From Mailhella massiliensis (GTDB lineage Bacteria; Desulfobacterota; Desulfovibrionia; Desulfovibrionales; Desulfovibrionaceae): DNA of 64,000 nucleotides. A model generated the notes under the pieces. It was not told the origin of the DNA, searched no databases, and was given only the letters and a program-made list of their open reading frames with translations. Each line of letters opens with the position of its first letter. The stretch's first letter is position 1. The stretch is taken from NCBI RefSeq assembly GCF_900155525.1, contig NZ_LT706940.1:55689-119688 (forward strand), written 5' to 3'. Shown here one piece after another: positions 25,062 through 33,809 of the stretch. The position numbers and the translations under genes were made by a program.

Positions 25062-26384
25062 ATGTCAGTATCTCTTTTCCAACGTCCTTTCTTCCGCGCG
25101 TACCGTGCGCTCTGGAAGCTGGCGCGCCCTTTTCTGAAGCGCAGCCCGCGCCTTGCCGACGGCTGGAATGAACGCCTGGTTCCCGACGACTGGCTGGAAA
25201 AAGATGCCCCGCCCTCCGGCGGGCACGGCGTGGATATCTGGATTCAGGCCGCCTCAGGCGGCGAAGCACGCCTTGCCGTGGCCGTCTGCCGGAATCTCGG
25301 CGCCGATATCCCTCTGCGCGTCCTTGTGACCACCTGGACCAGACAGGGGCGCGACGTGCTGGAAGCGGCGCTTCCCTCCCTGCGGGAAAGTCATCCGCAG
25401 CTTACCATGCTCGTACGCTTTGCCCCCTTCGATGAGCCCGACATCGTGAGAAAAGCCGTATCTCTGGCTTCTCCCCGCCTCGTGGCCCTGCTGGAAACGG
25501 AACTGTGGCCGGCTCTCATGGCCGCCTGCCGGGAAAAATCCGTTCCCGTGCACGTCTTCAACGGGCGCATCAACAGTTCCACGGCACACTTCGGCAAGAT
25601 ATTCCCCGCTCTCATGGCCGATATCGCGCCTTCCTCCATCCATGCCGTCTCCCGCTACGACAAAAAGATGTTCGCCGACATCTTTCCCTGTCCGGCGGAT
25701 GTCATGCCCAACATCAAGTTCGATCTTGCGGCGGACAATCTTTCCCTTCCGCTTTCCGAACATAGCTCCGCTCCGGGCGGCAGCGATCCCGTATTCCTGT
25801 TCGCCTCGGTACGCCAGTGCGAAGAAACGCGCATTCCCGGCCAGCTTTCCCGTCTGTACAGAGCCGTGCCCAATGCGGCCGTCATCATCGTGCCCCGGCA
25901 TCTGCACCGTGTGGGTACCTGGAAAAGCGTGCTGGAAGACCTCGCCCTCATGCCTCTGCTCGCCTCGGAGCTTCCCCCCGGCCGCATTCTGCCGCGCAGG
26001 CGCGTGCTGATATGGGATCATTTCGGCGATCTGCCCGGGCTGTACGCCTCGGCGCGCGCCGTATTCGTGGGCGGCAGCTTCGGCCAGGGCGGGCAGAACT
26101 TCCTTGAGGCTCTCTCCGCAGGACGCGTGCCCTGCATAGGCCCTTCGGCCCACAACTTCCTCTGGGCCATGGGCACGGGGGATTCCTCCATGCCCTCCCT
26201 CGAGGAAGCGGGCCTTCTGCACGTGGCCCATACCCCCCGGGAAGTCATCGACATCATGATCAGGCAGGCCGCCTCCGCCCGAGACAGAGCAAGCGTCCGC
26301 CGCGAATTCCAGGCGTGGCTTGCTCCCCGGCAGGGAGGGGCGGCCCGCACCGCCCGTCTCATGGAGGAAGCGCTCCTTTCCTGA
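25062..26384 (+). CDS. 3-deoxy-D-manno-octulosonate (Kdo) transferase-like glycosyltransferase
   Basis: A 440-residue GT30-type protein. N-terminal half shows WIQAASGGEARLAVAV and RLVALLETELWPALMAAC, matching the WaaA pattern (ASxGE and ETExWP); FNGRINSST corresponds to the NARLS loop. The C-terminal GT-B half contains VFVGGSFGQGGQNFLEALSAGRVPCIGP, the nucleotide-sugar binding GGS-x8-E region. WaaA moves Kdo from CMP-Kdo to lipid A precursor at the inner membrane. ATG 25062 has GGAGAGGA in front. The motifs are slightly divergent (GG instead of VG before E), so it may be a paralogue. Confidence 0.82.
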   Translation: MSVSLFQRPFFRAYRALWKLARPFLKRSPRLADGWNERLVPDDWLEKDAPPSGGHGVDIWIQAASGGEARLAVAVCRNLGADIPLRVLVTTWTRQGRDVLEAALPSLRESHPQLTMLVRFAPFDEPDIVRKAVSLASPRLVALLETELWPALMAACREKSVPVHVFNGRINSSTAHFGKIFPALMADIAPSSIHAVSRYDKKMFADIFPCPADVMPNIKFDLAADNLSLPLSEHSSAPGGSDPVFLFASVRQCEETRIPGQLSRLYRAVPNAAVIIVPRHLHRVGTWKSVLEDLALMPLLASELPPGRILPRRRVLIWDHFGDLPGLYASARAVFVGGSFGQGGQNFLEALSAGRVPCIGPSAHNFLWAMGTGDSSMPSLEEAGLLHVAHTPREVIDIMIRQAASARDRASVRREFQAWLAPRQGGAARTARLMEEALLS

Positions 26385-26420
26385 CGCTTTCCGCACCGCG
26401 TTTCCGCTTGCCCGCATATT

Positions 26421-26502
26421 AAACTGACAGTATAAGACACTCATGCCGCAAACTGACATCATGGGAGAAATCATGTTGCATCCTTTCTTAAAACTGACAG
26501 TA
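26421..26502. repeat. Three copies of AAACTGACA upstream of the recombinase gene
   Basis: AAACTGACA occurs at 26421, 26450 and 26491; copies 1 and 3 extend to AACTGACAGTA. They lie 90-190 bases before the tyrosine recombinase start. They could be recombinase arm sites, operators, or a remnant of an IS21-like end. Confidence 0.5.
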
Positions 26503-26610
26503 CGAAAAAGACCTTACCCCTCGTCGAAAAAATTTTGCGCCTGCTGAGGGCTGTTCGAAAAAATAACAAATTCTGCCACCTTATGGAACTGCAACCCATA
26601 GGAGGGCATC

Positions 26611-27762
26611 ATGAATCAGTATCTGACCACCCATTTTGTCACGAACTGCATCGCCACTGATCCCGGCGAAGAAACCCGGTATGAGGATACCGACCTGTCC
26701 GGCTTCTGCCTGGAATTCACGCAGGAGCTGGGCTGGCACTTCAGCCTGCGGAAAAACATGGATGGGCACATGACCTCGTACTTTCTCGGAAGCGCGTCGC
26801 AGACCAGCACGCAGCAGAGCAGGCAGCGGGCCAAAATGCTTTCCTCCATGCTTTCGGCCTGGAATCCCCATGCCCGGGACAAAGGCCGCAATCTGTTCCA
26901 GGAATTTGTGAACACCCACTATCTTCCCTATGCCAAGGTCAAGAAAAGAAGCTGGCGACTGGACAAGCGGCTCATCGAACAGTACCTCTACCCCCGTTTC
27001 CGCAACCGCCCCATGGACAGCGTCGACACGGCGGACGTTCTGGCCTGGCAGGAACACATGCTGGAAACGGGGCTTTCGCAGGCTTCCTGCAACAGGGCCT
27101 ATTCTCTGTTGAAAAGTCTGTTCAACTGCGCCATACGCTGGGAACTGCTGCCCGAGGGCAAAAATCCCTGCCGCCATGTGCGGGCGCTGTCCGAAGGCCC
27201 CTCCCGGGCATGTTACCTTTCGGAAAACGACGCCCGCAAGGTACTTCAGGAACTCGACCGCTGGCCCAACCCCACTACGGCGGCGGCCATCAAGCTTCTG
27301 CTGTTCACCGGGGCGCGCCGCAACGAAGTGCTTTCCGCCCAGTGGGGGCATGTGGATTTTTCCCTCCGCCTTCTCAAGGTACCGCTCTCCAAGTCGGGCA
27401 AAACCCGTTACATCCCCCTTTCCCACGAGGCTCTTTCCGTACTGAACAGCCTGCCCCGCAACGGCAAATGGATATTCCCGGGCGACGCCGAAGGACAGCG
27501 GCACATGAGTTCGCTCTTCTATGCATGGAACACCATACGGGGCAGGCTCGGGCTGAACAACGTGCGCCTGCACGATCTGCGCCATACCTTTGCAAGCCTG
27601 CTCATCAACTCCGGCCATTCCCTCTATGAGGTGCAGAAGATTCTCGGTCACCACGACCCGCGCATCACCATGCGTTACGCACACCTCGACACCGTCACCA
27701 TCATACAGGCCGTGGACGACGTGGGCAGCCGCATAGGCACGGAAAAAAAACGCAAGGACTGA
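26611..27762 (+). CDS. Tyrosine recombinase/integrase (solitary)
   Basis: A 383-residue site-specific recombinase. N-terminal region (1-90) of unclear fold, SAM-like core-binding domain (about 95-190, NLFQEFVNTHYLPYAKVKKRSW), catalytic domain (about 205-375). Catalytic residues: Arg in LFTGARRNEVL, Lys in the beta-hairpin (PLSKSGKTRYIPL), HDLRH, GHHDPRITMRYAHL with the second His and the nucleophilic Tyr. No other phage, conjugation or excisionase genes adjoin and no tRNA lies next to it, so it is either a relic of an element or a domesticated recombinase. GGAGG precedes the ATG. Confidence 0.9.
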   Translation: MNQYLTTHFVTNCIATDPGEETRYEDTDLSGFCLEFTQELGWHFSLRKNMDGHMTSYFLGSASQTSTQQSRQRAKMLSSMLSAWNPHARDKGRNLFQEFVNTHYLPYAKVKKRSWRLDKRLIEQYLYPRFRNRPMDSVDTADVLAWQEHMLETGLSQASCNRAYSLLKSLFNCAIRWELLPEGKNPCRHVRALSEGPSRACYLSENDARKVLQELDRWPNPTTAAAIKLLLFTGARRNEVLSAQWGHVDFSLRLLKVPLSKSGKTRYIPLSHEALSVLNSLPRNGKWIFPGDAEGQRHMSSLFYAWNTIRGRLGLNNVRLHDLRHTFASLLINSGHSLYEVQKILGHHDPRITMRYAHLDTVTIIQAVDDVGSRIGTEKKRKD

Positions 27763-27935
27763 CAAGGACTTTCAAGACGAACTGTTCCCGGCCGCCCGGC
27801 AGCGGGCGGCCCGTCCCGCAGAGTTCGAAACGAAAGCAGGCCGCAACGTTCCCCTTTTCTTTGATTTTCCTTCCCGCTATACTGCTTCCGAAACGCCGCC
27901 GCGCCCCGCGTCGGCCGACCACAGCGGAGTACGTC

Positions 27936-28916
27936 ATGAACATTCTCGTCACCGGCGGAGCCGGCTATATCGGCAGCTGCACCAGCAAGGCTCTGGCCCA
28001 TGCGGGGCACAACGTCACCGTATACGACAATCTTTCCACCGGACACCGCGATCTCGTGAAGTGGGGTCCTCTGTTTGAGGGGGATATTCTGGATGGAGAG
28101 CGCCTGCGCGCCTGCATGAAAAGCGTCCGCCCGGACGGCGTCATACACTTCGCGGCCTTTTCGCAGGTGGGCGAATCCGTACAGAACCCGGGCAAATACC
28201 TCCGCAACAACGTGGGGGGAACCCTGAGCCTGCTGGAAGCCATGCGCGACACCGGCGTGCGCAACATCGTGGTCTCAAGCTCCGCCGCGGTGTACGGCGT
28301 GCCCGGCGTCATGCCCATTACGGAGTCATGCCCGGCCGATCCCATCAATCCCTATGGGGAGACCAAACTTTTCATGGAACGCATGCTGGCCGACTTCGCC
28401 CGCGCTCACGGTATTTCCTGGACGGCGCTGCGCTACTTCAACGCCGCAGGGGGCGACCCCGATGGGGAAACCGGAGAACGCCATACGCCGGAAACCCACC
28501 TCATTCCCCGAGCCCTCATGGCTCTGGACGGCAAGCTCAACGATTTTCATGTGATGGGCGACGATTACCCCACGCCGGACGGAACGTGCATCCGCGACTA
28601 CATTCATGTGCGCGATCTGGCCGCGGCCCATATCCGGGCCGTGGAACGCCTGGTCTCCTGCCGCGACGGCGAGGGCGAAGCCCTGAATCTCGGCACGGGC
28701 ACCGGTCTTTCCGTAAAACAGATCCTGCACGCAGCAGAAAAGGTGACCGGGCGTACCCTGCCCTGCACCATGGGTCCCCGCCGTGCGGGAGACCCGCCCT
28801 GCCTCGTGGCCGACGCCTCCCGCGCTCTGGCCGTTCTCGGCTGGAAACCCGGGCACTCGGGTGTGGAGGAAATCATCCGCGACGCCTGGAACTGGTATCT
28901 GCGCGACAAAGACTGA
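27936..28916 (+). CDS. galE: UDP-glucose 4-epimerase
   Basis: A 326-residue short-chain dehydrogenase/epimerase. Rossmann start MNILVTGGAGYIGSCTSKAL, catalytic Ser in VVSSSAAVYG and the Tyr-x3-Lys pair in NPYGETKLFME, plus the substrate-binding HIRDYIHV-like segment (CIRDYIHVRDLA) and RYFNAAGG. It interconverts UDP-glucose and UDP-galactose for surface polysaccharide. ATG 27936 gives the usual GalE start; upstream in-frame sequence is not family-like. Neighbouring export and LPS genes fit this role. Confidence 0.95.
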   Translation: MNILVTGGAGYIGSCTSKALAHAGHNVTVYDNLSTGHRDLVKWGPLFEGDILDGERLRACMKSVRPDGVIHFAAFSQVGESVQNPGKYLRNNVGGTLSLLEAMRDTGVRNIVVSSSAAVYGVPGVMPITESCPADPINPYGETKLFMERMLADFARAHGISWTALRYFNAAGGDPDGETGERHTPETHLIPRALMALDGKLNDFHVMGDDYPTPDGTCIRDYIHVRDLAAAHIRAVERLVSCRDGEGEALNLGTGTGLSVKQILHAAEKVTGRTLPCTMGPRRAGDPPCLVADASRALAVLGWKPGHSGVEEIIRDAWNWYLRDKD

Positions 28917-29127
28917 CGACGCCCTCTCCAGAGAACAGGCGGCCAATGCAAAAAATAAAAATCCCTTTGATATTATTGGAAATAAAATATTTTTCCAAAC
29001 TGTTTCCAGCTTTTTGGCCTTGTGGTATTGAGCATCCGCAACAGGTTCCGTCTTTCCGGCACGGCCGAGACTGCGGCACGGCCGCCCCGCCCCCTCTGGA
29101 CAGGGAAAGGGAAGCGGACATATATTC

Positions 29128-29150
29128 TTTTCGCGGAATTTCCGCGAAAA
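29128..29150. promoter_or_regulatory. 23-bp perfect palindrome before the lipoprotein gene
   Basis: Two 11-base arms (TTTTCGCGGAA and its exact complement) around a single T, ending 20 bases before the ATG of the downstream lipoprotein. One-base spacing disfavours a hairpin and favours a dimeric repressor operator. The regulator is unknown. Confidence 0.55.
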
Positions 29151-29170
29151 TGCTCCCTAAGGATATTCCC

Positions 29171-29524
29171 ATGCGCATCATTCCCGTCTTCACCGCCGCC
29201 CTCTGCCTTCTTCTGGGCGGCTGTCTTGCCAATCCCTTCGGCAGCGCCCCTGCGCCCGAAGCCTCCATGCCGGAAACGCCCCTCTCTCCCGTGGCCCAGT
29301 TCATTTCCATGAACAACAAGGGGGCGCAGGCCTCCATCGACGATCCCTCCTTCGGCGGTCTGGTGGATGTCATGGTCGAAGATTCCTTCACCTCCGCCAC
29401 CGGGCGCGACTGCCGCAGGGCCGTGGTCAGCCGTCCTCCCCACGAAGCGGAAATCGTCGTTCTCTGCCGCCAGGGCGAAAGCTGGGAGCTCATGCCCCGC
29501 GTCTGGGGGCGCGGACTGGACTGA
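29171..29524 (+). CDS. Small predicted lipoprotein upstream of the polysaccharide export gene
   Basis: A 117-residue protein with signal peptide and lipobox LLGGC (Cys18). The mature part has a Pro-rich linker and a small strand-rich domain (FGGLVDVMVEDSFTSATGRDCRRAVV, EIVVLCRQGESWELMPRVWG) with two Cys. The pattern resembles small outer-membrane lipoproteins found beside capsule/polysaccharide export genes in Desulfovibrio relatives, such as DVU-type common-antigen-like proteins, but I cannot name it. AAGGA lies 8-12 bases before the ATG. The next gene starts 61 bases on, so the two are probably co-transcribed. Confidence 0.75.
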   Translation: MRIIPVFTAALCLLLGGCLANPFGSAPAPEASMPETPLSPVAQFISMNNKGAQASIDDPSFGGLVDVMVEDSFTSATGRDCRRAVVSRPPHEAEIVVLCRQGESWELMPRVWGRGLD

Positions 29525-29585
29525 TCCCCGTTTTCCCGCATAATTGCCCGTTTTTTCTTTCCAGCCTTCGGGCAGGAGTTCTGTT

Positions 29586-31199
29586 TTGCGCGTCTTCGTT
29601 CTTTTTCTTCTTCTGAGCCTTTCGCTCGTCTCTCAGGCCCCGGCCGCCGAAGCCACCAGCACGGCGACGGCCACCGCCACGGCCACCGCTACGGCGGTTT
29701 CCTCCTCGTCCTCTTCCTCTCAGGAAAATCTTCCCTTCGGCAGCAACCTGTTCCAGGGCAACTTCTCCTCCGGCAATGCGTCTGGAACCATACAGAGCGG
29801 CGACCGTATTCTCGTGCGCATGTGGGGAGGCCGTACCCTCGACGATGTGTTCACGGTTTCGCCGGACGGAACCTTGGATCTGCCCGAAATCGGCAGCATT
29901 CCCCTTGCGGGCCTGCCACGGAACGATGCCGCCCAGCTTCAGCAGTCCATCATCAGCAAACTGAATGTTTCCGGCATCAGCGACGTGCAGGTCTATGCCC
30001 GCCCTCTGGATACCCAGAACATTTCCGTGTTCGTCACCGGATTTGTGAATCACCCCGGAAGCTACGCGGGCATGGCCTCCGACAATGTTCTTTCCTTCCT
30101 CGACAAGGCGGGCGGCATCGACTCGCGGCGCGGCAGCTACCGTGACATCCGCGTGCTCAGGAATCAGCAGCCCATAGCCACGGCGGATCTCTACCCCTTC
30201 ATTCTTTACGGCCGCATTCCCTCCATACGCTTTCAGGACGGCGATACCGTGGTCGTGGCGGAAAAGGGCCCCACGGTCACCGCAAGCGGGGAAGTACGCA
30301 ACGCCGCCCGCTTCGAATTTGAAAAAGGCAAGATGACGGGCGAAGCTCTGGTGCGCCTGGCCGATCCCAACTCCCGCGCCTCCCATGTAAGCATTTCCGG
30401 CTTCAGAGACGGCGTGCCCTACAATCAGTACCTTTCCATCAAGGATTTCAACCGGCTGCGTCTTGCCAACGACGACCAGGTGCGTTTTCTGGCCGATACC
30501 ACGGGCAGCACCATCATGGTGGAGGCACAGGGCGCCATTCTCGGTTCCTCCCGTTTCCCCGTACGGCGCAACGCGCGTCTTCAGGAAGTGTTGAGCTACA
30601 TTTCCGTGGACCCGGACAGGGCAAACATCTCCGGCCTCTACATCAAGCGCATCAGCACGGCCAAGCAGCAGAAAAAGGCCATTGAAGACGCCCTGAACCG
30701 CCTGGAACACAACGCCTATACCGCCACCTCCTCCAGCAACGACGAGGCGCAGATCCGCGCCAAGGAAGCGGAAATGCTCTCCAGCTTCATCGACCGCGCC
30801 CGCAAGGTGGAACCGGAAGGCATCGTGGTGGTGGGCAGCGGCGGTAAAATCGCCGACATCGCGCTGGAAAACGGCGACGTCATCGTCATTCCCGAAAAAA
30901 CGGACGTGGTCATGATCAGCGGCGAAGTCATCATGCCCCAGGCCGTGGTGTGGAACGAAAAGCGCGACATGGAAGACTACATCAGGAGCGCGGGCGGCTT
31001 CAGCAACAGGGCCGATACCTCCAACATCCTTGTGGTGCACCCCGACGGGGAAGTGACGCCCAAGGCGAAAAAGGTACTTCCCGGCGATCAGATACTCGTT
31101 CTGCCCCGCGTGGATTCCAAGAACATGCAGGCGGTGAAGGAAGTTTCCGAAATTCTCTATCAGGTGGCCGTGGCCTGCAAGGTCATCCTCGATCTGTAG
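29586..31199 (+). CDS. Polysaccharide export outer-membrane protein (Wza/SLBB family)
   Basis: A 537-residue secreted protein. Signal peptide, then a low-complexity Thr-Ala and Ser linker (about 20-45), a poly_export domain (about 65-140, GTIQSGDRILVRMWGGRTLDDVFTVSPDGTLDLPEIG), and several SLBB domains (about 145-230, 235-330, 440-520; VFVTGFVNHPGSYAG, VMISGEVIMPQAVVWN). It should form the outer-membrane exit channel for capsule or exopolysaccharide. I chose a TTG start at 29586 with AGGAG seven bases before it, giving a clean signal peptide; upstream alternatives lack ribosome sites. No lipobox Cys, unlike E. coli Wza. Confidence 0.9.
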   Translation: MRVFVLFLLLSLSLVSQAPAAEATSTATATATATATAVSSSSSSSQENLPFGSNLFQGNFSSGNASGTIQSGDRILVRMWGGRTLDDVFTVSPDGTLDLPEIGSIPLAGLPRNDAAQLQQSIISKLNVSGISDVQVYARPLDTQNISVFVTGFVNHPGSYAGMASDNVLSFLDKAGGIDSRRGSYRDIRVLRNQQPIATADLYPFILYGRIPSIRFQDGDTVVVAEKGPTVTASGEVRNAARFEFEKGKMTGEALVRLADPNSRASHVSISGFRDGVPYNQYLSIKDFNRLRLANDDQVRFLADTTGSTIMVEAQGAILGSSRFPVRRNARLQEVLSYISVDPDRANISGLYIKRISTAKQQKKAIEDALNRLEHNAYTATSSSNDEAQIRAKEAEMLSSFIDRARKVEPEGIVVVGSGGKIADIALENGDVIVIPEKTDVVMISGEVIMPQAVVWNEKRDMEDYIRSAGGFSNRADTSNILVVHPDGEVTPKAKKVLPGDQILVLPRVDSKNMQAVKEVSEILYQVAVACKVILDL

Positions 31200-31224
31200 C
31201 CTTCTCATGCCGCAGAACGGCAGC

Positions 31225-31259
31225 AAAAAAAGCCTTCGGTTTCCCGAAGGCTTTTTTTG
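31225..31259. terminator. Bidirectional terminator after the export gene
   Basis: AAAAAAAGCCTTCGG / CCGAAGGCTTTTTTT with a 4-base loop, between convergent genes. Confidence 0.92.
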
Positions 31260-31300
31260 TTCATGCCTTCCGCATCACGGCGGAAAGACCTGGAAACATG

Positions 31301-32257
31301 CTACCGCGCACCGCGCAGACGGGCCAGCCAGCGCAGGGATTCATGCCTGCGCCATATCCAGAGGAGCACGGGCCATATTCTGTCCTTCTTGTCGAACATG
31401 CGCTCTTCGATCATGGGCAGCGCCTCGTCGCGCCAGGGAGTTCTGATATAGTATTTCCAGTAGGCGAGCTGCGCGGGAAAGAACTTCTGCCACGGCTTGA
31501 GCGAGGGAAAATGCAGAATTCTGCCTTCCATTTCCTTCAGGCGCAGAAAACGCCGGTCAAAAAGGCAGAGCTCATAGTTGAACGAAGCGTCGACAAGCTT
31601 CAGCTTTTCCCTGTCGCCGGCGAGCATGTAATTGAGCAGATCCTGATCGAACACGGTAAAGGGCAGTCCGGCAAACATCTTCGCCCCCCGGCGGTAGGCC
31701 CGCCAGAACACGTTTTCTTCCTTCGACGCCTCGCGCAGCGCCTTCAGATTCATGAGGAGCACGCCGCTGTTGAAGTAACGGCTCTCCTCGATACCCAGCG
31801 CCCCGAGATAATACTTCTTCTTGCGGGCCGACCACACCCTTTCCGGGTCATGGGCGGCTATCATCCAGGCGTTGCCCAGCTCCATATTCCACAAATCCGC
31901 AATGTCGCGCTCAAAAATGATGTCGCAGTCGAAGTAGACGACCTTTTCCACCTCTTCGGGCAGCTGTTCGTGCAGGCACATGCGGAAGAGGCTGGCCTCG
32001 GTGTACATGCCCACGGTCTGCCCGGGGAACATATTCACGATGTCTCTGGGAACGTTCACCTGATCATAGAAGGTGATTTCATGATGGAAGGAAGCGCAAA
32101 GCTCTTCCAGAAAATGCCTGTACGGCCTGACGGACTCGTCGATGAGCGCGTGCACATGCACCTGTTCCGACGTGTTTTCAAAACAGGAAAGCAGCGCGCA
32201 GTACACCGTTTTGTACATGGTACCGGAATCATGAAAGCAGATGGCGCAATGAATCAT
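31301..32257 (-). CDS. Family 8 glycosyltransferase
   Basis: A 318-residue GT8 enzyme of the LPS glucosyl/galactosyltransferase type. The DXD motif is in VVYFDCDIIFERD; other marks are the N-terminal ICFHDSGTMYKTVYCALLS, YFNSGVLLMNLKALRE and the C-terminal HFPSLKPWQKF (His for metal/UDP binding). It transfers a sugar from a UDP donor to LPS core or a similar acceptor in the cytoplasm. The ATG at 32257 is preferred over a TTG five codons upstream because GAGGGA precedes it. Confidence 0.9.
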   Translation of the reverse strand: MIHCAICFHDSGTMYKTVYCALLSCFENTSEQVHVHALIDESVRPYRHFLEELCASFHHEITFYDQVNVPRDIVNMFPGQTVGMYTEASLFRMCLHEQLPEEVEKVVYFDCDIIFERDIADLWNMELGNAWMIAAHDPERVWSARKKKYYLGALGIEESRYFNSGVLLMNLKALREASKEENVFWRAYRRGAKMFAGLPFTVFDQDLLNYMLAGDREKLKLVDASFNYELCLFDRRFLRLKEMEGRILHFPSLKPWQKFFPAQLAYWKYYIRTPWRDEALPMIEERMFDKKDRIWPVLLWIWRRHESLRWLARLRGAR

Positions 32258-32520
32258 ACCGTTTTCCCTCAAAGAAACTGTGGTCGGACACGCTGCAGGC
32301 GCAACACGCCCTGCATACGATTCCGGGCAGAATAAAAAATATGGCAGACTCTGGCAAGATCCCCCGGCCGGACGATCGTGAGAAACACGGAATACGGCCG
32401 TTCCTGCGCGGCAGAAAAACGGCTTTCTTCATTTTTGACGGAACGGAAATTTCAGGCTATTTTCCTGTACGGAAGGGCCCTTCCGCCCTTTCCCACATCT
32501 GCCTGCCAAGCGAGAATACC

Positions 32521-33114
32521 ATGCCCTCTCCTCTTGCTCCCTTTTCGAATATTCCCGGCACTCCCGCCCATGAGGACGTGCTTCAAGCGGCCGCGAAAGT
32601 CCGCTTTCTCGTGCTCGACGTCGACGGCGTATGCACCGACGGCAAACTGTACTTTCAGGAAAACGGACATCCCCTGAAATGCTTCAACTCCCAGGACGGC
32701 ATCGGCATCAAGACCGCGCTGCGCGCTGGCATAGGCGTCGGCATCATCACGGGCAGAAACGATCCCTGCGTTCTGGCCAGAATGTCGCAGCTCGGCGTGA
32801 AGGACTATTACGCGGGCTTCGAATCCAAGCTGCCCAAGCTTGAGGACATACGGAAGAAATACGGCCTTGCCCGCGAAGAGATGGCCTACCTCGGCGACGA
32901 CTGGATCGACCTTGATCCCATGCGCAGCGTGGGTATGCCCATGGCCGTGGCCAACGCCGTAACCCAGGTGAAGAAGGAAGCGCTCTACATCACCGCCGCC
33001 AGAGGCGGGGAAGGCGCCGTGCGCGAGGCCGTGGAATTTCTGCTCGCCGCCCGCATGGACGGCAGAAATCCCGCAGATCTGTGGACCGCCGCTACAGGAC
33101 CGGCCAAGGTATGA
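32521..33114 (+). CDS. kdsC: 3-deoxy-D-manno-octulosonate 8-phosphate phosphatase
   Basis: A 197-residue HAD phosphatase of the small KdsC type. Motif I FLVLDVDGVCTDG holds the nucleophile and acid Asp; motif II is IITGRND, motif III the Lys in SKLPKLED, motif IV GDDWIDL. It releases phosphate from Kdo-8-phosphate. It overlaps lptC by four bases (ATGA), starting a tight kdsC-lptC-lptA-lptB operon, the common order in Gram-negatives. Confidence 0.94.
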   Translation: MPSPLAPFSNIPGTPAHEDVLQAAAKVRFLVLDVDGVCTDGKLYFQENGHPLKCFNSQDGIGIKTALRAGIGVGIITGRNDPCVLARMSQLGVKDYYAGFESKLPKLEDIRKKYGLAREEMAYLGDDWIDLDPMRSVGMPMAVANAVTQVKKEALYITAARGGEGAVREAVEFLLAARMDGRNPADLWTAATGPAKV

Positions 33115-33809
33115 ACGATTCCCTGCGCAGAACCCTTGCCCTCATCGTTGCGGGCGCGGCCGTATGGGGCATCTGGTACGGCTGGCAGAGCTGGAAAACC
33201 CGCCAGGCGCTGGAAGCTCTGGAAAACGTGGTGCGCTCCGCCGACCTGAACAAGCTGCTTTCCGACCCGCCGGAAGAAGTGAAGAACACGGTGGATCTTG
33301 CCGTGCGCGGCATCATGCTTTCGCAGGGGCACGAAGGCCGCAAGAGCTTTGAACTCAACGCCGACTGGGCCACGCTGAACCAGGAATCCGGCGCCATTAC
33401 CGTGCGTGACCCCGATATACGCTATATGCTGGAAAACGCCGAAGGCGGAGAGACTCGCATCATCCGCGCCACCTCGAATGTAGGTCGGGTGGAGGACGGC
33501 AACCAGAAGGTTTCCATGTCCGGCGAAGTACAGGCCACCTATGAGGAAAACGTACTCACGGGCGATCTTGCCGTCTTTCTCAACACCAGCCGCACCCTCA
33601 CCTTTCCCGACGGCGCCGAACTTGCCGGACCGACGCTTTCCGGCACGTCGTCCCGCCTGGTATGGGATCTCAACACCAATGTCCTGACGGGCGAACAGGG
33701 CGTCTGCATGCGCTGGACGCCCTCCGACAGCGACACCTCCAACGGCGCAACCGGCGCCGATACCCCCGACGCCGCGCAAAAAGACGCGCAAAAGGAAAGT
33801 CAGTCATGA
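33111..33809 (+). CDS. lptC: LPS export protein LptC
   Basis: A 232-residue bitopic protein: short cytoplasmic start, one membrane helix (LALIVAGAAVWGIWYGW), then a periplasmic beta-jellyroll (about 50-205) and a low-complexity Asp/Thr/Ala/Gln tail. LptC passes LPS from the LptBFG extractor to LptA. Sequence similarity within the family is low; the call leans on topology, fold pattern (ELNADWATLNQESGAITVRDPDIRYM, VEDGNQKVSMSGEVQATYEENVLTGD) and the kdsC/lptA/lptB neighbours. It overlaps both flanking genes by four bases. Confidence 0.88.
   Translation: MNDSLRRTLALIVAGAAVWGIWYGWQSWKTRQALEALENVVRSADLNKLLSDPPEEVKNTVDLAVRGIMLSQGHEGRKSFELNADWATLNQESGAITVRDPDIRYMLENAEGGETRIIRATSNVGRVEDGNQKVSMSGEVQATYEENVLTGDLAVFLNTSRTLTFPDGAELAGPTLSGTSSRLVWDLNTNVLTGEQGVCMRWTPSDSDTSNGATGADTPDAAQKDAQKESQS

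Noticed and set aside
26385..27935. Prophage or genomic island around the tyrosine recombinase
   Set aside because: Only the recombinase is present; flanking genes are ordinary LPS and galE genes and no attachment-site repeat pair was found.
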